Source: an uncultured Hyphomicrobiaceae bacterium
Lineage (GTDB): Bacteria; Pseudomonadota; Alphaproteobacteria; Rhizobiales; CAMYJA01
Assembly: GCA_947258705.1 (NCBI GenBank)
Contig: CAMYJA010000004.1
Location: 62,001-126,000 of the forward strand
DNA length: 64,000 bases
Reading direction: 5' to 3'
Shown piece after piece: positions 1 through 8,428 of the stretch; within the stretch, counting starts at the first letter, position 1, and the number at the start of each line of letters is the position of its first letter. The notes under the pieces were generated by a model. That model was not told the origin of the DNA and did no database searches. It saw only the letters and a program-made list of their open reading frames with translations. Position numbers and translations under genes: made by a program.

Positions 1-335
1 GCCTGACATTGGGGGCGTTGGCGGAGCTTGAACAGGCATTCGGCGATGAGGACATGCTGGCGCTGGCGCACAGGTTCGAGGAGGGGAGGTTGAGCGCCAA
101 TGACGCGATAAGGGTGATCGCGGCCGGTCTGCGAGGGGGCGGTCTGGATTGTTCGGATGAGGATGTCCGGGGGATGACCGCGGAAAACGGGGCTGTCGGT
201 TATGTCGATATCGTCGCGCGTCTCTTGAATGCGACATTCGGCGTCACGCAGCAAGACGATCCCGTAGGCGGGGAGAAAAAAGGGGGCGGAAATAAAGTGC
301 CGGGAAAGCCAGCGAAAGCCACGATGACGGCCTGA
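1..335 (+). CDS. GTA tail assembly chaperone g10 (5' end outside window)
   Basis: This is the 3' part of a gene transfer agent gp10-family protein (PF11836 type), the tail assembly chaperone that coats the tape measure during tail building. The reading frame is already open at base 3 and the visible text begins LTLGALAELEQAFG, which is internal to this family, so the true start lies upstream; the TTG at 9 is probably not a start. The helical body (LALAHRFEEGRLSANDAIRV) is followed by a Gly/Lys-rich tail from about base 270. The in-frame stop is TGA 333-335. Just before it, bases 302-308 read G GGA AAG in phase, the slippery heptamer of the lambda gpG/gpGT frameshift, so two products (g10 and a longer -1 fusion) are expected. 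Family assignment is strong because six following genes keep the canonical GTA order. Confidence 0.85.
   Translation, partial: LTLGALAELEQAFGDEDMLALAHRFEEGRLSANDAIRVIAAGLRGGGLDCSDEDVRGMTAENGAVGYVDIVARLLNATFGVTQQDDPVGGEKKGGGNKVPGKPAKATMTA
302..308 (+). other. Lambda-type -1 frameshift slippery heptamer in GTA g10
   Basis: The g10 codons here are CCG GGA AAG CCA, giving the heptamer G_GGA_AAG at 302-308. A simultaneous -1 slip re-pairs GGA to GGG and AAG to AAA, and translation then continues from base 308 in the frame that runs to TAA 539-541. Both the heptamer and its phase match the known lambda tail-chaperone site. Frameshifting itself is inferred. Confidence 0.75.
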
Positions 336-541
336 CGGATGGCGCCTTTCCCTGGGAGGAGGCGATGGCGGCCGGGCTCGGCGTATTGAATCTGGCCCCA
401 CGCGATTTCTGGTCAATGACCCCGATTGAGCTCGATGCGGCATTGCGCGGCGCTTTTGGCGGAGAATTAACCGGAACGCATCCCGACCGTGCGGCACTTG
501 ACGGTCTTATTCACGACTATCCAGATATCGAGGGGAGCTAA
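308..541 (+). CDS. GTA tail chaperone extension g10.1, reached by -1 frameshift
   Basis: A 77-codon stretch in the -1 frame relative to g10. It contains GAFPWEEAMAAGLGVLNL, then APRDFWSMTPIELDAALRG, the signature of the short second tail chaperone of GTAs and related phages (Phage_TAC_6/TIGR02216 type, equivalent to Rhodobacter g10.1). The ATG at 365 has a purine-rich SD-like stretch (354-362), so a 58-residue free form is possible. However, the conserved Phe-Pro-Trp-Glu-Glu-Ala lies upstream of that ATG, and between the TAA at 293-295 and base 365 this frame has no ATG, GTG or TTG. Production as a C-terminal extension of g10 through the 302-308 slip therefore explains the conserved residues better. 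It ends one base before the tape measure ATG. Confidence 0.7.
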   Translation, partial: ASESHDDGLTDGAFPWEEAMAAGLGVLNLAPRDFWSMTPIELDAALRGAFGGELTGTHPDRAALDGLIHDYPDIEGS

Positions 542-1129
542 ATGACAGATTTTAACCAGGACGGCGATATTGAAGTCCGCGTCAAGGCGGATACGTCGGA
601 ATTTGAACGGCAGATGCGAAGAGCGGGCGATCTGGGTCAGAAATTCGGACGGCAGATGACGCGTTCTTTTGCGCAAATAGCATTTGAGGGAAAGAAAATA
701 AGCGATGTTTTGAAGTCGCTTGCGATTCAACTTTCGAAAATGGTCCTGAAGGCTGCGTTCAAGCCGCTGGAACAGGCCATCGGCTCCGGTTTTTCTCAAT
801 TGTTCGGTTCGATCGCCGGATCGTTCGGGGGCGGCGGGGCAGGAGGCGGCAGGTTAGTGCCTTTTGCTTCGGGAGGCGTGATTAATTCTCCCATAGCTTT
901 TCCGCTCGGCCGACGTTCCACCGGCATTGCCGGAGAAAGCGGCCCGGAGGCGATCGTACCGCTGGCGCGCGGGGCCGATGGCCGGCTGGGCGTGCGGTCC
1001 CAGGGGGGTGCCGGGACCCAAATAATTTTCAATGTAACCGCGACGGATGCGGAAAGCTTTGCCCGCTCCAAGTCGCAGATTTCGGCAATGCTCTACCGAG
1101 CTGTTTCCAGTGGCCAACGGAATTTGTAA
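542..1129 (+). CDS. GTA tail tape measure protein (g11)
   Basis: 195 residues, short as expected for the short-tailed GTA particle. The N-terminal half (EVRVKADTSEFERQMRRAGD onward) is amphipathic helix and sets tail length. A Gly-rich linker (about residues 98-110) leads to the tape-measure C-terminal motif FASGGVI...GIAGESGPEAIVPLARG (about 112-150), which is shared with lambda-family tape measures and conserved across GTAs. The start ATG follows the chaperone stop directly (TAA 539-541, ATG 542) with GAGGGGAGC upstream as ribosome site. Its position after the chaperone pair and before the distal tail gene is canonical. Confidence 0.85.
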   Translation: MTDFNQDGDIEVRVKADTSEFERQMRRAGDLGQKFGRQMTRSFAQIAFEGKKISDVLKSLAIQLSKMVLKAAFKPLEQAIGSGFSQLFGSIAGSFGGGGAGGGRLVPFASGGVINSPIAFPLGRRSTGIAGESGPEAIVPLARGADGRLGVRSQGGAGTQIIFNVTATDAESFARSKSQISAMLYRAVSSGQRNL

Positions 1130-1132
1130 GAA

Positions 1133-1771
1133 ATGGCATTTCACGAAATCAGATTTCCGACTTCCATTTCACGAGGGGCACTGGTCAGTCCCGAGCGCAA
1201 GACGGATATCGTCGTGCTCGGTTCGGGGTTTGAGGAGCGCAACAGCCGGTGGGCGGATTCCCGCAGAGCCTTTAATGCGGGATATGGCGTCAAGACGCTC
1301 AAGGAGCTTTATGACGTGGTATCTTTTTTTGAGGAGAGGCGTGGCCGGCTACACGGTTTCCGTTGGAAGGACCCTCTTGATTTCAAATCCTGCGCGCCAG
1401 GCGAGCAGATCTCCGATCAGGATCAGGTAATCGGCGTGGGGGACGGTGTGCAGGCCGATTTCAACCTCCAAAAAACCTATGGGGAGAGTTATTCACCCTG
1501 GTTGAGGGAGATTAAAAAGCCGGTATCGGGATCCGTTCTGGTCGCGCTGGATGGCGTCTCCAAGTCAGAATCCCAGGATTACAACGTGGATTTCAATTCA
1601 GGCATCGTGTCGTTTCTGTCAGGGCAAATTCCGGCCAATGGCGCGTCGGTGACGGCGGGTTTCGAGTTCGATGTACCGGTGCGCTTCGATAGCGACAAGC
1701 TTGAGATCAATCTCGCCAATTTCGAAAGCGGCGCCATTCCCGACATTCCGCTGGTGGAAATATTGTTATGA
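1133..1771 (+). CDS. GTA distal tail protein (DUF2460, g12)
   Basis: 212 residues of the DUF2460 family, the distal tail (Dit-like) ring joining the tail tube to the baseplate. Family landmarks are an early FPTSISRGALVSPERKTDIV, the run GSGFEERNSRWADSRRAFNAGYGVK (about residues 31-55), EERRGRLHGFRWKDPLDFKS (about 68-87), and a C-terminal VPVRFDSDKLEINLANFESG followed by IPDIPLVEIL. The start ATG lies three bases after the tape measure stop. The stop overlaps the next start as ATGA, indicating translational coupling. Confidence 0.9.
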   Translation: MAFHEIRFPTSISRGALVSPERKTDIVVLGSGFEERNSRWADSRRAFNAGYGVKTLKELYDVVSFFEERRGRLHGFRWKDPLDFKSCAPGEQISDQDQVIGVGDGVQADFNLQKTYGESYSPWLREIKKPVSGSVLVALDGVSKSESQDYNVDFNSGIVSFLSGQIPANGASVTAGFEFDVPVRFDSDKLEINLANFESGAIPDIPLVEILL

Positions 1772-2661
1772 AGGTTTTGCCGCCTGGTATGCAGGAGCAT
1801 CTCGATTCGGGGGGCACCACGCTTTGCTGGTGCTGGAGGCTGACGCGGCCGGACGGGCTGATACTCGGTTTTTCGGATCATGACAGGCCGCTTAGTTTCG
1901 AAGGCACCATATTTGAGGCATTTACCGGTTTTACGGCAAGCGAGATCAAGGATTCGGTGGGGCTGAATGTCGACGATCTCGATGTGGCGGGCGCGCTCAG
2001 ATCCCAATCGCTGAATGAAGATGATCTCGCCTCCGGAAATTTTGACGATGCCCGGGTCGAGATTTTCCGGGTGAACTGGCAGGATGTTTCCCAACGGGTG
2101 TTGATGCGGACCGGGAGCCTGGGGGAGATTAAACGGAACGGAACGGCGTTTACGGCCGAGATCAGAGGATTGTCCCATTATCTGCAGCAACCGAAGGGGC
2201 GGCTTATTCAATATGGCTGCGACGCGGATCTTGGAGATGGGCGTTGCGGCATCGATCTCGACGATCCGGCGTTTAAGGGGACGGGTGCCGTTACAACCGG
2301 CGAGGGGCGCAGAATAGCTATTGTGTCCGGGATCGAAGCATTTTCCTCCCAATGGTTTACGCGCGGTCTTTTGCGCTGGACAAACGGCGCCAATAACGGG
2401 CAATCGGCAGAGGTGAAGCGGCACATGAATACCGGGGGAGAGGTGCGCCTGGAGCTGTGGCAGAATGCGGCATTCGACATTCAGGCAGGGGACGGATTTT
2501 CGGTTACGGCGGGATGCGACAAGCAATTAGCGACCTGCCGCGACCGGTTCGCGAATGTGCTGAATTTCAGAGGTTTCCCCCATATTCCGGGCAATGATTT
2601 CGTCACGTCTTACCCGAACAGCGGCGACCCGGACAATGACGGCGGAAGCCGACTGAGCTGA
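1768..2661 (+). CDS. GTA tail hub protein (DUF2163, g13)
   Basis: 297 residues matching the DUF2163 / phage baseplate hub family. It begins MKVLPPGMQEHLDSGGTTLC, with WCWRLTRPDGLILGFSDHD next (the standard GTA hub opening). Four cysteines occur in two pairs, YGCDADLGDGRCGIDL and AGCDKQLATCRDRF. In the related lambda gpL a cysteine cluster holds an iron-sulfur centre, so Fe-S binding here is a reasonable inference, not seen. The C-terminal FRGFPHIPGNDF is typical. The start overlaps the g12 stop and the stop overlaps the next start (TGATG). Confidence 0.9.
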   Translation: MKVLPPGMQEHLDSGGTTLCWCWRLTRPDGLILGFSDHDRPLSFEGTIFEAFTGFTASEIKDSVGLNVDDLDVAGALRSQSLNEDDLASGNFDDARVEIFRVNWQDVSQRVLMRTGSLGEIKRNGTAFTAEIRGLSHYLQQPKGRLIQYGCDADLGDGRCGIDLDDPAFKGTGAVTTGEGRRIAIVSGIEAFSSQWFTRGLLRWTNGANNGQSAEVKRHMNTGGEVRLELWQNAAFDIQAGDGFSVTAGCDKQLATCRDRFANVLNFRGFPHIPGNDFVTSYPNSGDPDNDGGSRLS

Positions 2662-3104
2662 TGCGGGAGCACGAAAAGCATTCAAGGGCGCGGGTGATAT
2701 CGATTGCACGGAGCTGGATCGGCACGCCTTATCACCACCAGGAAAGCGTCAAGGGCGCCGGCTGCGACTGTCTCGGGCTGGTGCGCGGCGTATATCGCGA
2801 GCTTTACGGATTTGAAGCGCAGAAGGTGCCGGCCTACAGCCGTGACTGGGCCGAGGCGGGTGGCGTGGAGACTTTGCTCAAAGCGGGACGGGCGCATTTG
2901 CGCGAAACCGATCGCCCGCGTCCAGGCGATATCCTGATATTCCGGTTTCAAAAAAGCGCGCTGGCCAAGCATGCCGCGATTATGGTTGGGGAACGGAGAA
3001 TGATTCACGCAATAGAGAATGCACCGGTATGCGAGGTTCATATCGGCCGCTGGTGGTGGCGTCATATTGCGGGATGTTTTCAATTTCCGGGATGTAGCGA
3101 CTGA
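2661..3104 (+). CDS. GTA NlpC/P60 cell-wall peptidase (g14)
   Basis: 147 residues of the NlpC/P60 fold (TIGR02219 phage type), a cysteine peptidase cutting peptidoglycan stem peptides so that the GTA particle can deliver DNA. The nucleophile is Cys37 in GCDCLGLVRGVYRELYG, the general-base His is His104 in LAKHAAIMVG, and His116 (RMIHAIEN) is the probable third polar residue. The substrate-site opening IARSWIGTPYHHQ is typical. The gene is coupled on both sides by TGATG overlaps. Confidence 0.92.
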   Translation: MREHEKHSRARVISIARSWIGTPYHHQESVKGAGCDCLGLVRGVYRELYGFEAQKVPAYSRDWAEAGGVETLLKAGRAHLRETDRPRPGDILIFRFQKSALAKHAAIMVGERRMIHAIENAPVCEVHIGRWWWRHIAGCFQFPGCSD

Positions 3105-6100
3105 TGGCGACGCTTGTGTTGAGTGCGGCGGGCGCTGCGGTCGGGGGTGCCGTTCTGCCTGCGGGGATCAGTGTGTTGGGCACGACGATCGCTGGCGCCA
3201 CCATTGGATCCCAGATCGGCGCGCTGGCGGGTTCATATGTGGATCAGGCGCTTTTCGGCGCCTCGGGTCAGGGGCGCGTCATGGAGGGTCCGCGCCTGTC
3301 GGACATCAGGGTGACGTCTTCGACAGAAGGAGCGGGGCTGCCAAGGATTTACGGGCGGGCGCGACTGGCAGGGCAGATCATCTGGGCGACGAATTTCGAC
3401 GAAGACATCATCCGCACCCAGGAAGGGGGCGGCGGCAAGGGTGTCGGGGGATCGGGCGGTGGTTCGACGACAGCGACCCGCATCGAATACCGTTATTTCG
3501 GTAATTTCGCCGTGGCGCTTTCGGAAGGGGAAATTTCGCAGATCGGACGGGTCTGGGCGGACGGGAAGGAGCTTAATCTTTCCGAATATAATTACCGGGT
3601 CCATACGGGACGCGAGGATCAGCTTCCAGACAGCCTTATTGAAGCGGTCGAGGGGACCGGCAATGCGCCGGGGTTTCGCGGAACCGCCTATATCGTGTTC
3701 GAGCGCATGCCGCTCAAGCGTTTCGGCAACCGGATTCCTCAGTTGTCGTTCGAGCTGGTCCGGGCGATCGACGAATTTGAGGGTGGCATACGGGCGGTCA
3801 ACATGCTGCCGGGAAGCGGCGAGTTCGTTTACGGCACCGATACTGTTTTACGGGATGCCGGCAACGGTATCGTCGAGGCGGAGAACGTTCATACGCGGCA
3901 GGGAGGAACCGACTGGACGGTATCCGTCGATCAGCTTGAAGACGTTCTTCCCAATACCGCATCGGTGTCGCTGATTGTCAGCTGGTTCGGAACCGATCTC
4001 AGGGTAGGGCAATGCGATCTCCTGCCGGGAGTGGAGATAGCCGACAAGGTGACGACGCCTTATGCATGGGAGGTGGCGGGTGTTGGACGCAGCAATGCCC
4101 ATGTGGTGAGCCTGGATGAGGGCCGGCCTGCTTTTGGCGGCACACCGGCTGACGCGTCTGTTCTTTCCGCGATCGCGGACCTCAAGGCGCGGCAAAAGAA
4201 AATCACATTTTATCCCTTCGTATTGATGGACATACCGACGGGCAATTCGCTGGCCGATCCATATACGGGGGCGGGATCGCAACCGGCCTATCCCTGGCGG
4301 GGGAGGATTAACGTCGATCCGGCCCCGGGCCAGACGGGCAGCCCCGATCAAACGGCAGCCGCGGGCACTCAGCTCGACGCTTTTCTGGGGCAGGCCCAGG
4401 TGAGCGATTTTTCGATCAGTGCGGGCAAGGTGGTCTATACGGGACCGGTCGAATGGTCCTACCGGCGCATGATATTGCACTATGCCCATCTATGCCTCGC
4501 GGCGGGGGGTGTCGATGCGTTTATTCTGGGTTCGGAACTGCGTGGACTGACGCAGATCAGGCACGGTCAGTCGAGTTATCCGTTCGTGAACGCGCTCGAG
4601 GCGCTCGCGGCGGACGTCAAATCCATTTTGGGCGCGCAGACCAAGGTGACCTATGCGGCGGACTGGTCGGAATATTTCGGGCATCAACCGTCCGATGGCA
4701 GCGGTGACGTCCATTTCCACCTCGACAGCCTGTGGGCATCGCCCAATATTGACGCGGTCGGCATCGATGTTTACTGGCCGCTCGCCGACTGGCGGGACGG
4801 AAGCGATCATGCGGACTTTTTGTCGGGTGTGGCGGCCGTTCACGATCTCGGATATCTGAAGGGTAACATTGCCGGGGGCGAGGGATTCGACTGGTACTAC
4901 AAGTCGAGCGCGGACCGGGATTTGCAGGTGCGGACGCCGATTACAGACGGCAACGGCAAGCCATGGGTGTTCCGTTTCAAGGACATAAAAGGCTGGTGGG
5001 AAAATGCGCATTACGACCGGCCCGGCGGGATCGAGTCGGCGACGCCGACCGCGTGGACCGCGCAAAGCAAGCCGATCTGGTTTACCGAAATCGGCTGTCC
5101 GGCGGTCGACAAGGGGGCCAATCAGCCAAATGTCTTCGTCGATCCGAAAAGTTCCGAGACAAGTCTGCCCTATTATTCGGAAGGGCATCGGGACGACCTT
5201 ATCCAGAGGCGCTATCTCCAGGCCGTATTGGAATATTACGATGTCGCGCATGGCGAATATGTAGCGGGATCCAATCCGGTCTCGAGCGTTTACGGCGCGC
5301 CGATGGTCGATCTCGACAATGTCTATTGCTATGCCTGGGATGCACGGCCCTATCCGGCTTTTCCTTCCGATATTTCAAGCTGGGGGGATGCGGATAACTG
5401 GAGGTCGGGACATTGGCTGACCGGGCGGGCCGCGAGCGCGCCTTTGGCGCAGACCATTGCCGCGGTACTCGACGAGTACGGATTTCAGGATTATGACGTC
5501 GGATCGCTGAACGGGGTGATGTCGGGATTCGTCATAGACCGCATCATGTCGGCAAGAGAGGCATTGCAGCCGCTTGAACTTGCGCATTTTCTCGACAGCT
5601 TCGAGAGCGAGGGTGTTATCCGGTTCAGGCACCGCGGCGCCAATCCAGCGGTGGCGACGATCAGCGCCGACGATATGGCGGAAGAGCGGGGCGGCGCGCA
5701 GAACTTCTCTCTCAGCCGCGGTCAGGAAACCGAACTACCGGCGCATGCGAAGATCACTTATATCTCCGCGCAGGGCGCCTATCGGCAGTCGGTGGCGGAA
5801 TCGCGGCGGCTGGCCGGCAAGAGCGGCCGGGTCGCAACAGCGCAATTGCCGATCGTATTCGAGCATGCACAGGCCCAGGCGCTGGCGGATTCATGGTTGT
5901 TCGACGCGTGGTCGGCGCGGGAGGCTGCTGAATTTTCCCTGCCGCCGAGCCGTCTCGCCATTGAGCCCTCGGACAGTGTCGTTGCCGAGTTTGACGGACG
6001 GGAATTCCTGCTGCGCATTACCGAAATCGGAGAAAATATCAGGCGGGATGTCCGCGGGCTCAGTATCAGCCCGCATGTTTTCGACGTGAACGATGCGGCG

Positions 6101-7066
6101 GACCGCTCGCTCCGGGTTCCGAGCGCCGTCTTTTATGGCGTGCCTGACGTGGCTTTTATGGATCTGCCGCTACTGAGCGGCAACGAGAGTGAAGTCGCGG
6201 GATATGTGGCGGCCTTTCAGGCGCCATGGCCGGGGGGCGTGGCGTTTTACCGATCACCGGAAACGACCGGGTATCAGTTGAATGTTCTCGCCGAAGTACC
6301 GGCCATCATGGGCCAGACGATGACGGATCTTAATGAGCATCCTTCGGGCCGTTGGGATTATGGTTCAAAGCTGACCGTAACGCTGGGCTCGGGGCTGCTG
6401 TCATCGGAAACGGATGCGCAGATATTTCAGGGGCGCAATCTGGCGGCTCTCGAGAATTCGGATGGGGAATTTGAGGTCATTCAGTTTCGCGACGTGACGC
6501 TGATCGATGAAAATGTATACGAACTCAGCACATTGCTACGCGGCCAGGGGGGCACCGAAGGCGCGATGCGGATGCCGCTTGCGGCGGGTGCGCGATTTAT
6601 TCTCCTCGATGGGGCCGTCAGACAGGTGGACATGTCGCTCGACGACGTGGCACGGCCGTTTAACTGGACCTTCGGTCCGGGCAACCGGGATATCGGCGAT
6701 CCGGCGTTCGGGACGTTGACGCGGAGTTTTAATGGAATGGGGCTGAGGCCATTGAGCCCGGTTCATGTAACCGGTGAACGGTCCGGCAATGATCTGGAAA
6801 TAAACTGGATCAGGCGCACGCGGATCGGCGGTGACGGCTGGGAGCAGAGCGAGGTACCTTTGGGTGAAGAAACCGAGCTTTACGAAGTCGATATTCTGGA
6901 CGGCATCAACGTTAAACGCACGCTCAACGCCAGCACAGCTCAAGTGTCCTATGGCGAGGCCGAACAGGTCGCCGATTGGGGCAGCGTTCAGGCAGGCTAC
7001 GAGGTGGCGGTTTATCAGATCAGCGGGACGGTCGGGCGCGGTGCAGCAGGCCGGGCGCTGGTTTGA
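3104..7066 (+). CDS. GTA megatron, receptor-binding/host specificity protein (g15)
   Basis: 1320 residues, the largest GTA protein, forming the tail tip that contacts the recipient. The N-terminus is a Gly/Ala-rich hydrophobic segment (SAAGAAVGGAVLPAGISVLG). About residues 430-740 are the GTA TIM-barrel-like domain (VDAFILGSELRGLTQIRHG, VTYAADWSEYFGH, NIDAVGIDVYWPLADWRDG, KPIWFTEIGCPAVDKGANQP). The tail-fibre phage_tail_3-type domain follows (LNGVMSGFVIDRIMSAREAL, PLELAHFLDSFESEG), then a C-terminal beta region with DVTLIDENVYELSTLLRGQG and FNWTFGPGNRDIGDP. Length and domain order match RcGTA g15. It ends eight bases before the next ATG. Confidence 0.93.
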   Translation: MATLVLSAAGAAVGGAVLPAGISVLGTTIAGATIGSQIGALAGSYVDQALFGASGQGRVMEGPRLSDIRVTSSTEGAGLPRIYGRARLAGQIIWATNFDEDIIRTQEGGGGKGVGGSGGGSTTATRIEYRYFGNFAVALSEGEISQIGRVWADGKELNLSEYNYRVHTGREDQLPDSLIEAVEGTGNAPGFRGTAYIVFERMPLKRFGNRIPQLSFELVRAIDEFEGGIRAVNMLPGSGEFVYGTDTVLRDAGNGIVEAENVHTRQGGTDWTVSVDQLEDVLPNTASVSLIVSWFGTDLRVGQCDLLPGVEIADKVTTPYAWEVAGVGRSNAHVVSLDEGRPAFGGTPADASVLSAIADLKARQKKITFYPFVLMDIPTGNSLADPYTGAGSQPAYPWRGRINVDPAPGQTGSPDQTAAAGTQLDAFLGQAQVSDFSISAGKVVYTGPVEWSYRRMILHYAHLCLAAGGVDAFILGSELRGLTQIRHGQSSYPFVNALEALAADVKSILGAQTKVTYAADWSEYFGHQPSDGSGDVHFHLDSLWASPNIDAVGIDVYWPLADWRDGSDHADFLSGVAAVHDLGYLKGNIAGGEGFDWYYKSSADRDLQVRTPITDGNGKPWVFRFKDIKGWWENAHYDRPGGIESATPTAWTAQSKPIWFTEIGCPAVDKGANQPNVFVDPKSSETSLPYYSEGHRDDLIQRRYLQAVLEYYDVAHGEYVAGSNPVSSVYGAPMVDLDNVYCYAWDARPYPAFPSDISSWGDADNWRSGHWLTGRAASAPLAQTIAAVLDEYGFQDYDVGSLNGVMSGFVIDRIMSAREALQPLELAHFLDSFESEGVIRFRHRGANPAVATISADDMAEERGGAQNFSLSRGQETELPAHAKITYISAQGAYRQSVAESRRLAGKSGRVATAQLPIVFEHAQAQALADSWLFDAWSAREAAEFSLPPSRLAIEPSDSVVAEFDGREFLLRITEIGENIRRDVRGLSISPHVFDVNDAADRSLRVPSAVFYGVPDVAFMDLPLLSGNESEVAGYVAAFQAPWPGGVAFYRSPETTGYQLNVLAEVPAIMGQTMTDLNEHPSGRWDYGSKLTVTLGSGLLSSETDAQIFQGRNLAALENSDGEFEVIQFRDVTLIDENVYELSTLLRGQGGTEGAMRMPLAAGARFILLDGAVRQVDMSLDDVARPFNWTFGPGNRDIGDPAFGTLTRSFNGMGLRPLSPVHVTGERSGNDLEINWIRRTRIGGDGWEQSEVPLGEETELYEVDILDGINVKRTLNASTAQVSYGEAEQVADWGSVQAGYEVAVYQISGTVGRGAAGRALV

Positions 7067-7094
7067 GCAATTCATGAAAATCGGGAGATTGAAT

Positions 7095-8369
7095 GTGACC
7101 AATCCGAGCTGGCTGGATCTGGCCTGGCGCGATGTCGGTATCAGGGAAGTTGACGGCACGCCCGGAAACCCGGATGTCATGCGCTATTACAAAGACGTTG
7201 GGGCCGATTGGGTCAAGGATGACGATGTTGCGTGGTGCGCGGCCTTTGCCGGGTCGTGTCTCGAGCGTGCGGGCCTGACGAGTACGCGGTCCCTTATGGC
7301 GCGGTCCTATCTCAAATGGGGACAAAAAATCAGCCGGCCCAGAATGGGCGCCGTCGCCGTTCTGAGGCGGGGTAAAAACAAGAACCTCGGACATGTCGGT
7401 TTTTATGTCGGGGAGAACGGGCGCTCGGTTTTTTTGCTCGGCGGCAATCAAAGCGACAGCGTCAGTATCGGCTCTTACGCCAAATCGCGACTGCTTGGGT
7501 ATCGCTGGCCGGGGAACGCCCCGGCAGCGCGGATAAGATCGACCATAGAACGGTTCGATCATGCGCTTGAGCATGTTCTGGAGTTTGAGGGCGGCTGGAC
7601 GGACGATCCACAGGATCCCGGGGGGCCGACAAATAAGGGAATAACGCTCCAGGTCTACGCGGAGAGCAACGGCGTCAAGATTACGCGTGTAAACCGCAAG
7701 CGGCTGATGCGCGGCCTGCGCCGCATCGACGATGATTTCGTCAGGGAGATATATCTCGAGCGCTACTGGAAAAAGGCGCGTTGCCCGGAACTCCACCCCT
7801 CGCTTGCGTTCATTCATTTCGACGCGGCTGTCAATCACGGGCCTGGGCGGGCGGTGCGTATGCTGCAGCGCGCGGTGGGAACGGAGGTGGATGGCGAGAT
7901 AGGCCCGCTCACTCTTCGCGCCGCGCATACGGGCAACGTGGCACAGGCGGTACGGGAATACGGGCGGATCCGGGACCGGTTTTACCGCTCGCTTTCTCAT
8001 TTTCCGCGCTTCGGGCGTGGCTGGCTCCGGCGTCTTCGCGCCGCGGTCTCCAGGGCGCTCGTTCTTGCGGGCAATCATTCCATTGAAAATCGACGAAAGG
8101 AAAAGACGACCATGACAAATGAACCGAAATGGTGGGGGCAATCGATGACGATTTGGGGCGCGATCGTGACCGCGCTGACGACAGTTGTGCCGGTTGTCGG
8201 GCCGCTTCTGGGCTATGACATCTCGGCTGAGATGGTGGCGCAGTTCGGCGAGCAGATCGCGCGCTTTATCCAGGTCACTGGCGGGATTGTCGGTACGATC
8301 ATGACGGTGTTCGGCCGCCTCAGGACGTCAGCGCCGCTTGAACGGCGCAAGATGAGTTTCGATTTCTAA
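7095..8369 (+). CDS. Endolysin (TIGR02594 + GH108-type muramidase) fused to a holin-like C-terminus
   Basis: 424 residues from GTG 7095, which has GGGAGATT 5-12 bases upstream; an in-frame ATG at 7074 would add seven residues. About residues 1-145 are a TIGR02594/CHAP-like peptidase (WLDLAWRDVGIREVDGTPGN, DDVAWCAAFAGSCLERAGL, LGHVGFYVGE). About 155-325 are a GH108 N-acetylmuramidase (HVLEFEGGWTDDPQDPGGPT, catalytic Glu in FEGG) with a peptidoglycan-binding tail (RAVGTEVDGEIGPLTLRAA). From about residue 340 the frame runs without a stop into two hydrophobic segments (AIVTALTTVVPVVGPLLGY, FIQVTGGIVGTIMTVFG), a holin-like module. An ATG at 8112 has AAGGA ten bases upstream, so the holin part could also be made alone. 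The gene directly follows g15 and likely belongs to GTA release. Confidence 0.8.
   Translation: MTNPSWLDLAWRDVGIREVDGTPGNPDVMRYYKDVGADWVKDDDVAWCAAFAGSCLERAGLTSTRSLMARSYLKWGQKISRPRMGAVAVLRRGKNKNLGHVGFYVGENGRSVFLLGGNQSDSVSIGSYAKSRLLGYRWPGNAPAARIRSTIERFDHALEHVLEFEGGWTDDPQDPGGPTNKGITLQVYAESNGVKITRVNRKRLMRGLRRIDDDFVREIYLERYWKKARCPELHPSLAFIHFDAAVNHGPGRAVRMLQRAVGTEVDGEIGPLTLRAAHTGNVAQAVREYGRIRDRFYRSLSHFPRFGRGWLRRLRAAVSRALVLAGNHSIENRRKEKTTMTNEPKWWGQSMTIWGAIVTALTTVVPVVGPLLGYDISAEMVAQFGEQIARFIQVTGGIVGTIMTVFGRLRTSAPLERRKMSFDF
8112..8369 (+). other. Possible internal start: holin-like small membrane protein
   Basis: The ATG at 8112 (MTNEPKWWGQSMTIWGAIV) lies in frame inside the endolysin gene and carries AAGGA at 8097-8101. 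The 85-residue product would have two membrane segments and a basic tail (GRLRTSAPLERRKM), the usual shape of a small holin. Separate translation is inferred; no stop codon separates it from the endolysin. Confidence 0.5.
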
Positions 8370-8428
8370 GCCGGGTTTTACATCGGTCGTTCATATTTTG
8401 TTCAGAACGGGTCCGCTAAAAGGACCGT

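Noticed and set aside
276-292. A6G5 run in g10 as an alternative -1 frameshift site
   Set aside because: A -1 slip there enters codons AGG GGG CGG AAA and meets TAA at 293-295, before the g10.1 domain; the 302-308 heptamer lies after that stop.
4490-5251. 253-codon minus-strand frame inside the GTA megatron gene
   Set aside because: Pure shadow of the g15 TIM-barrel region; composition is that of an antisense frame.
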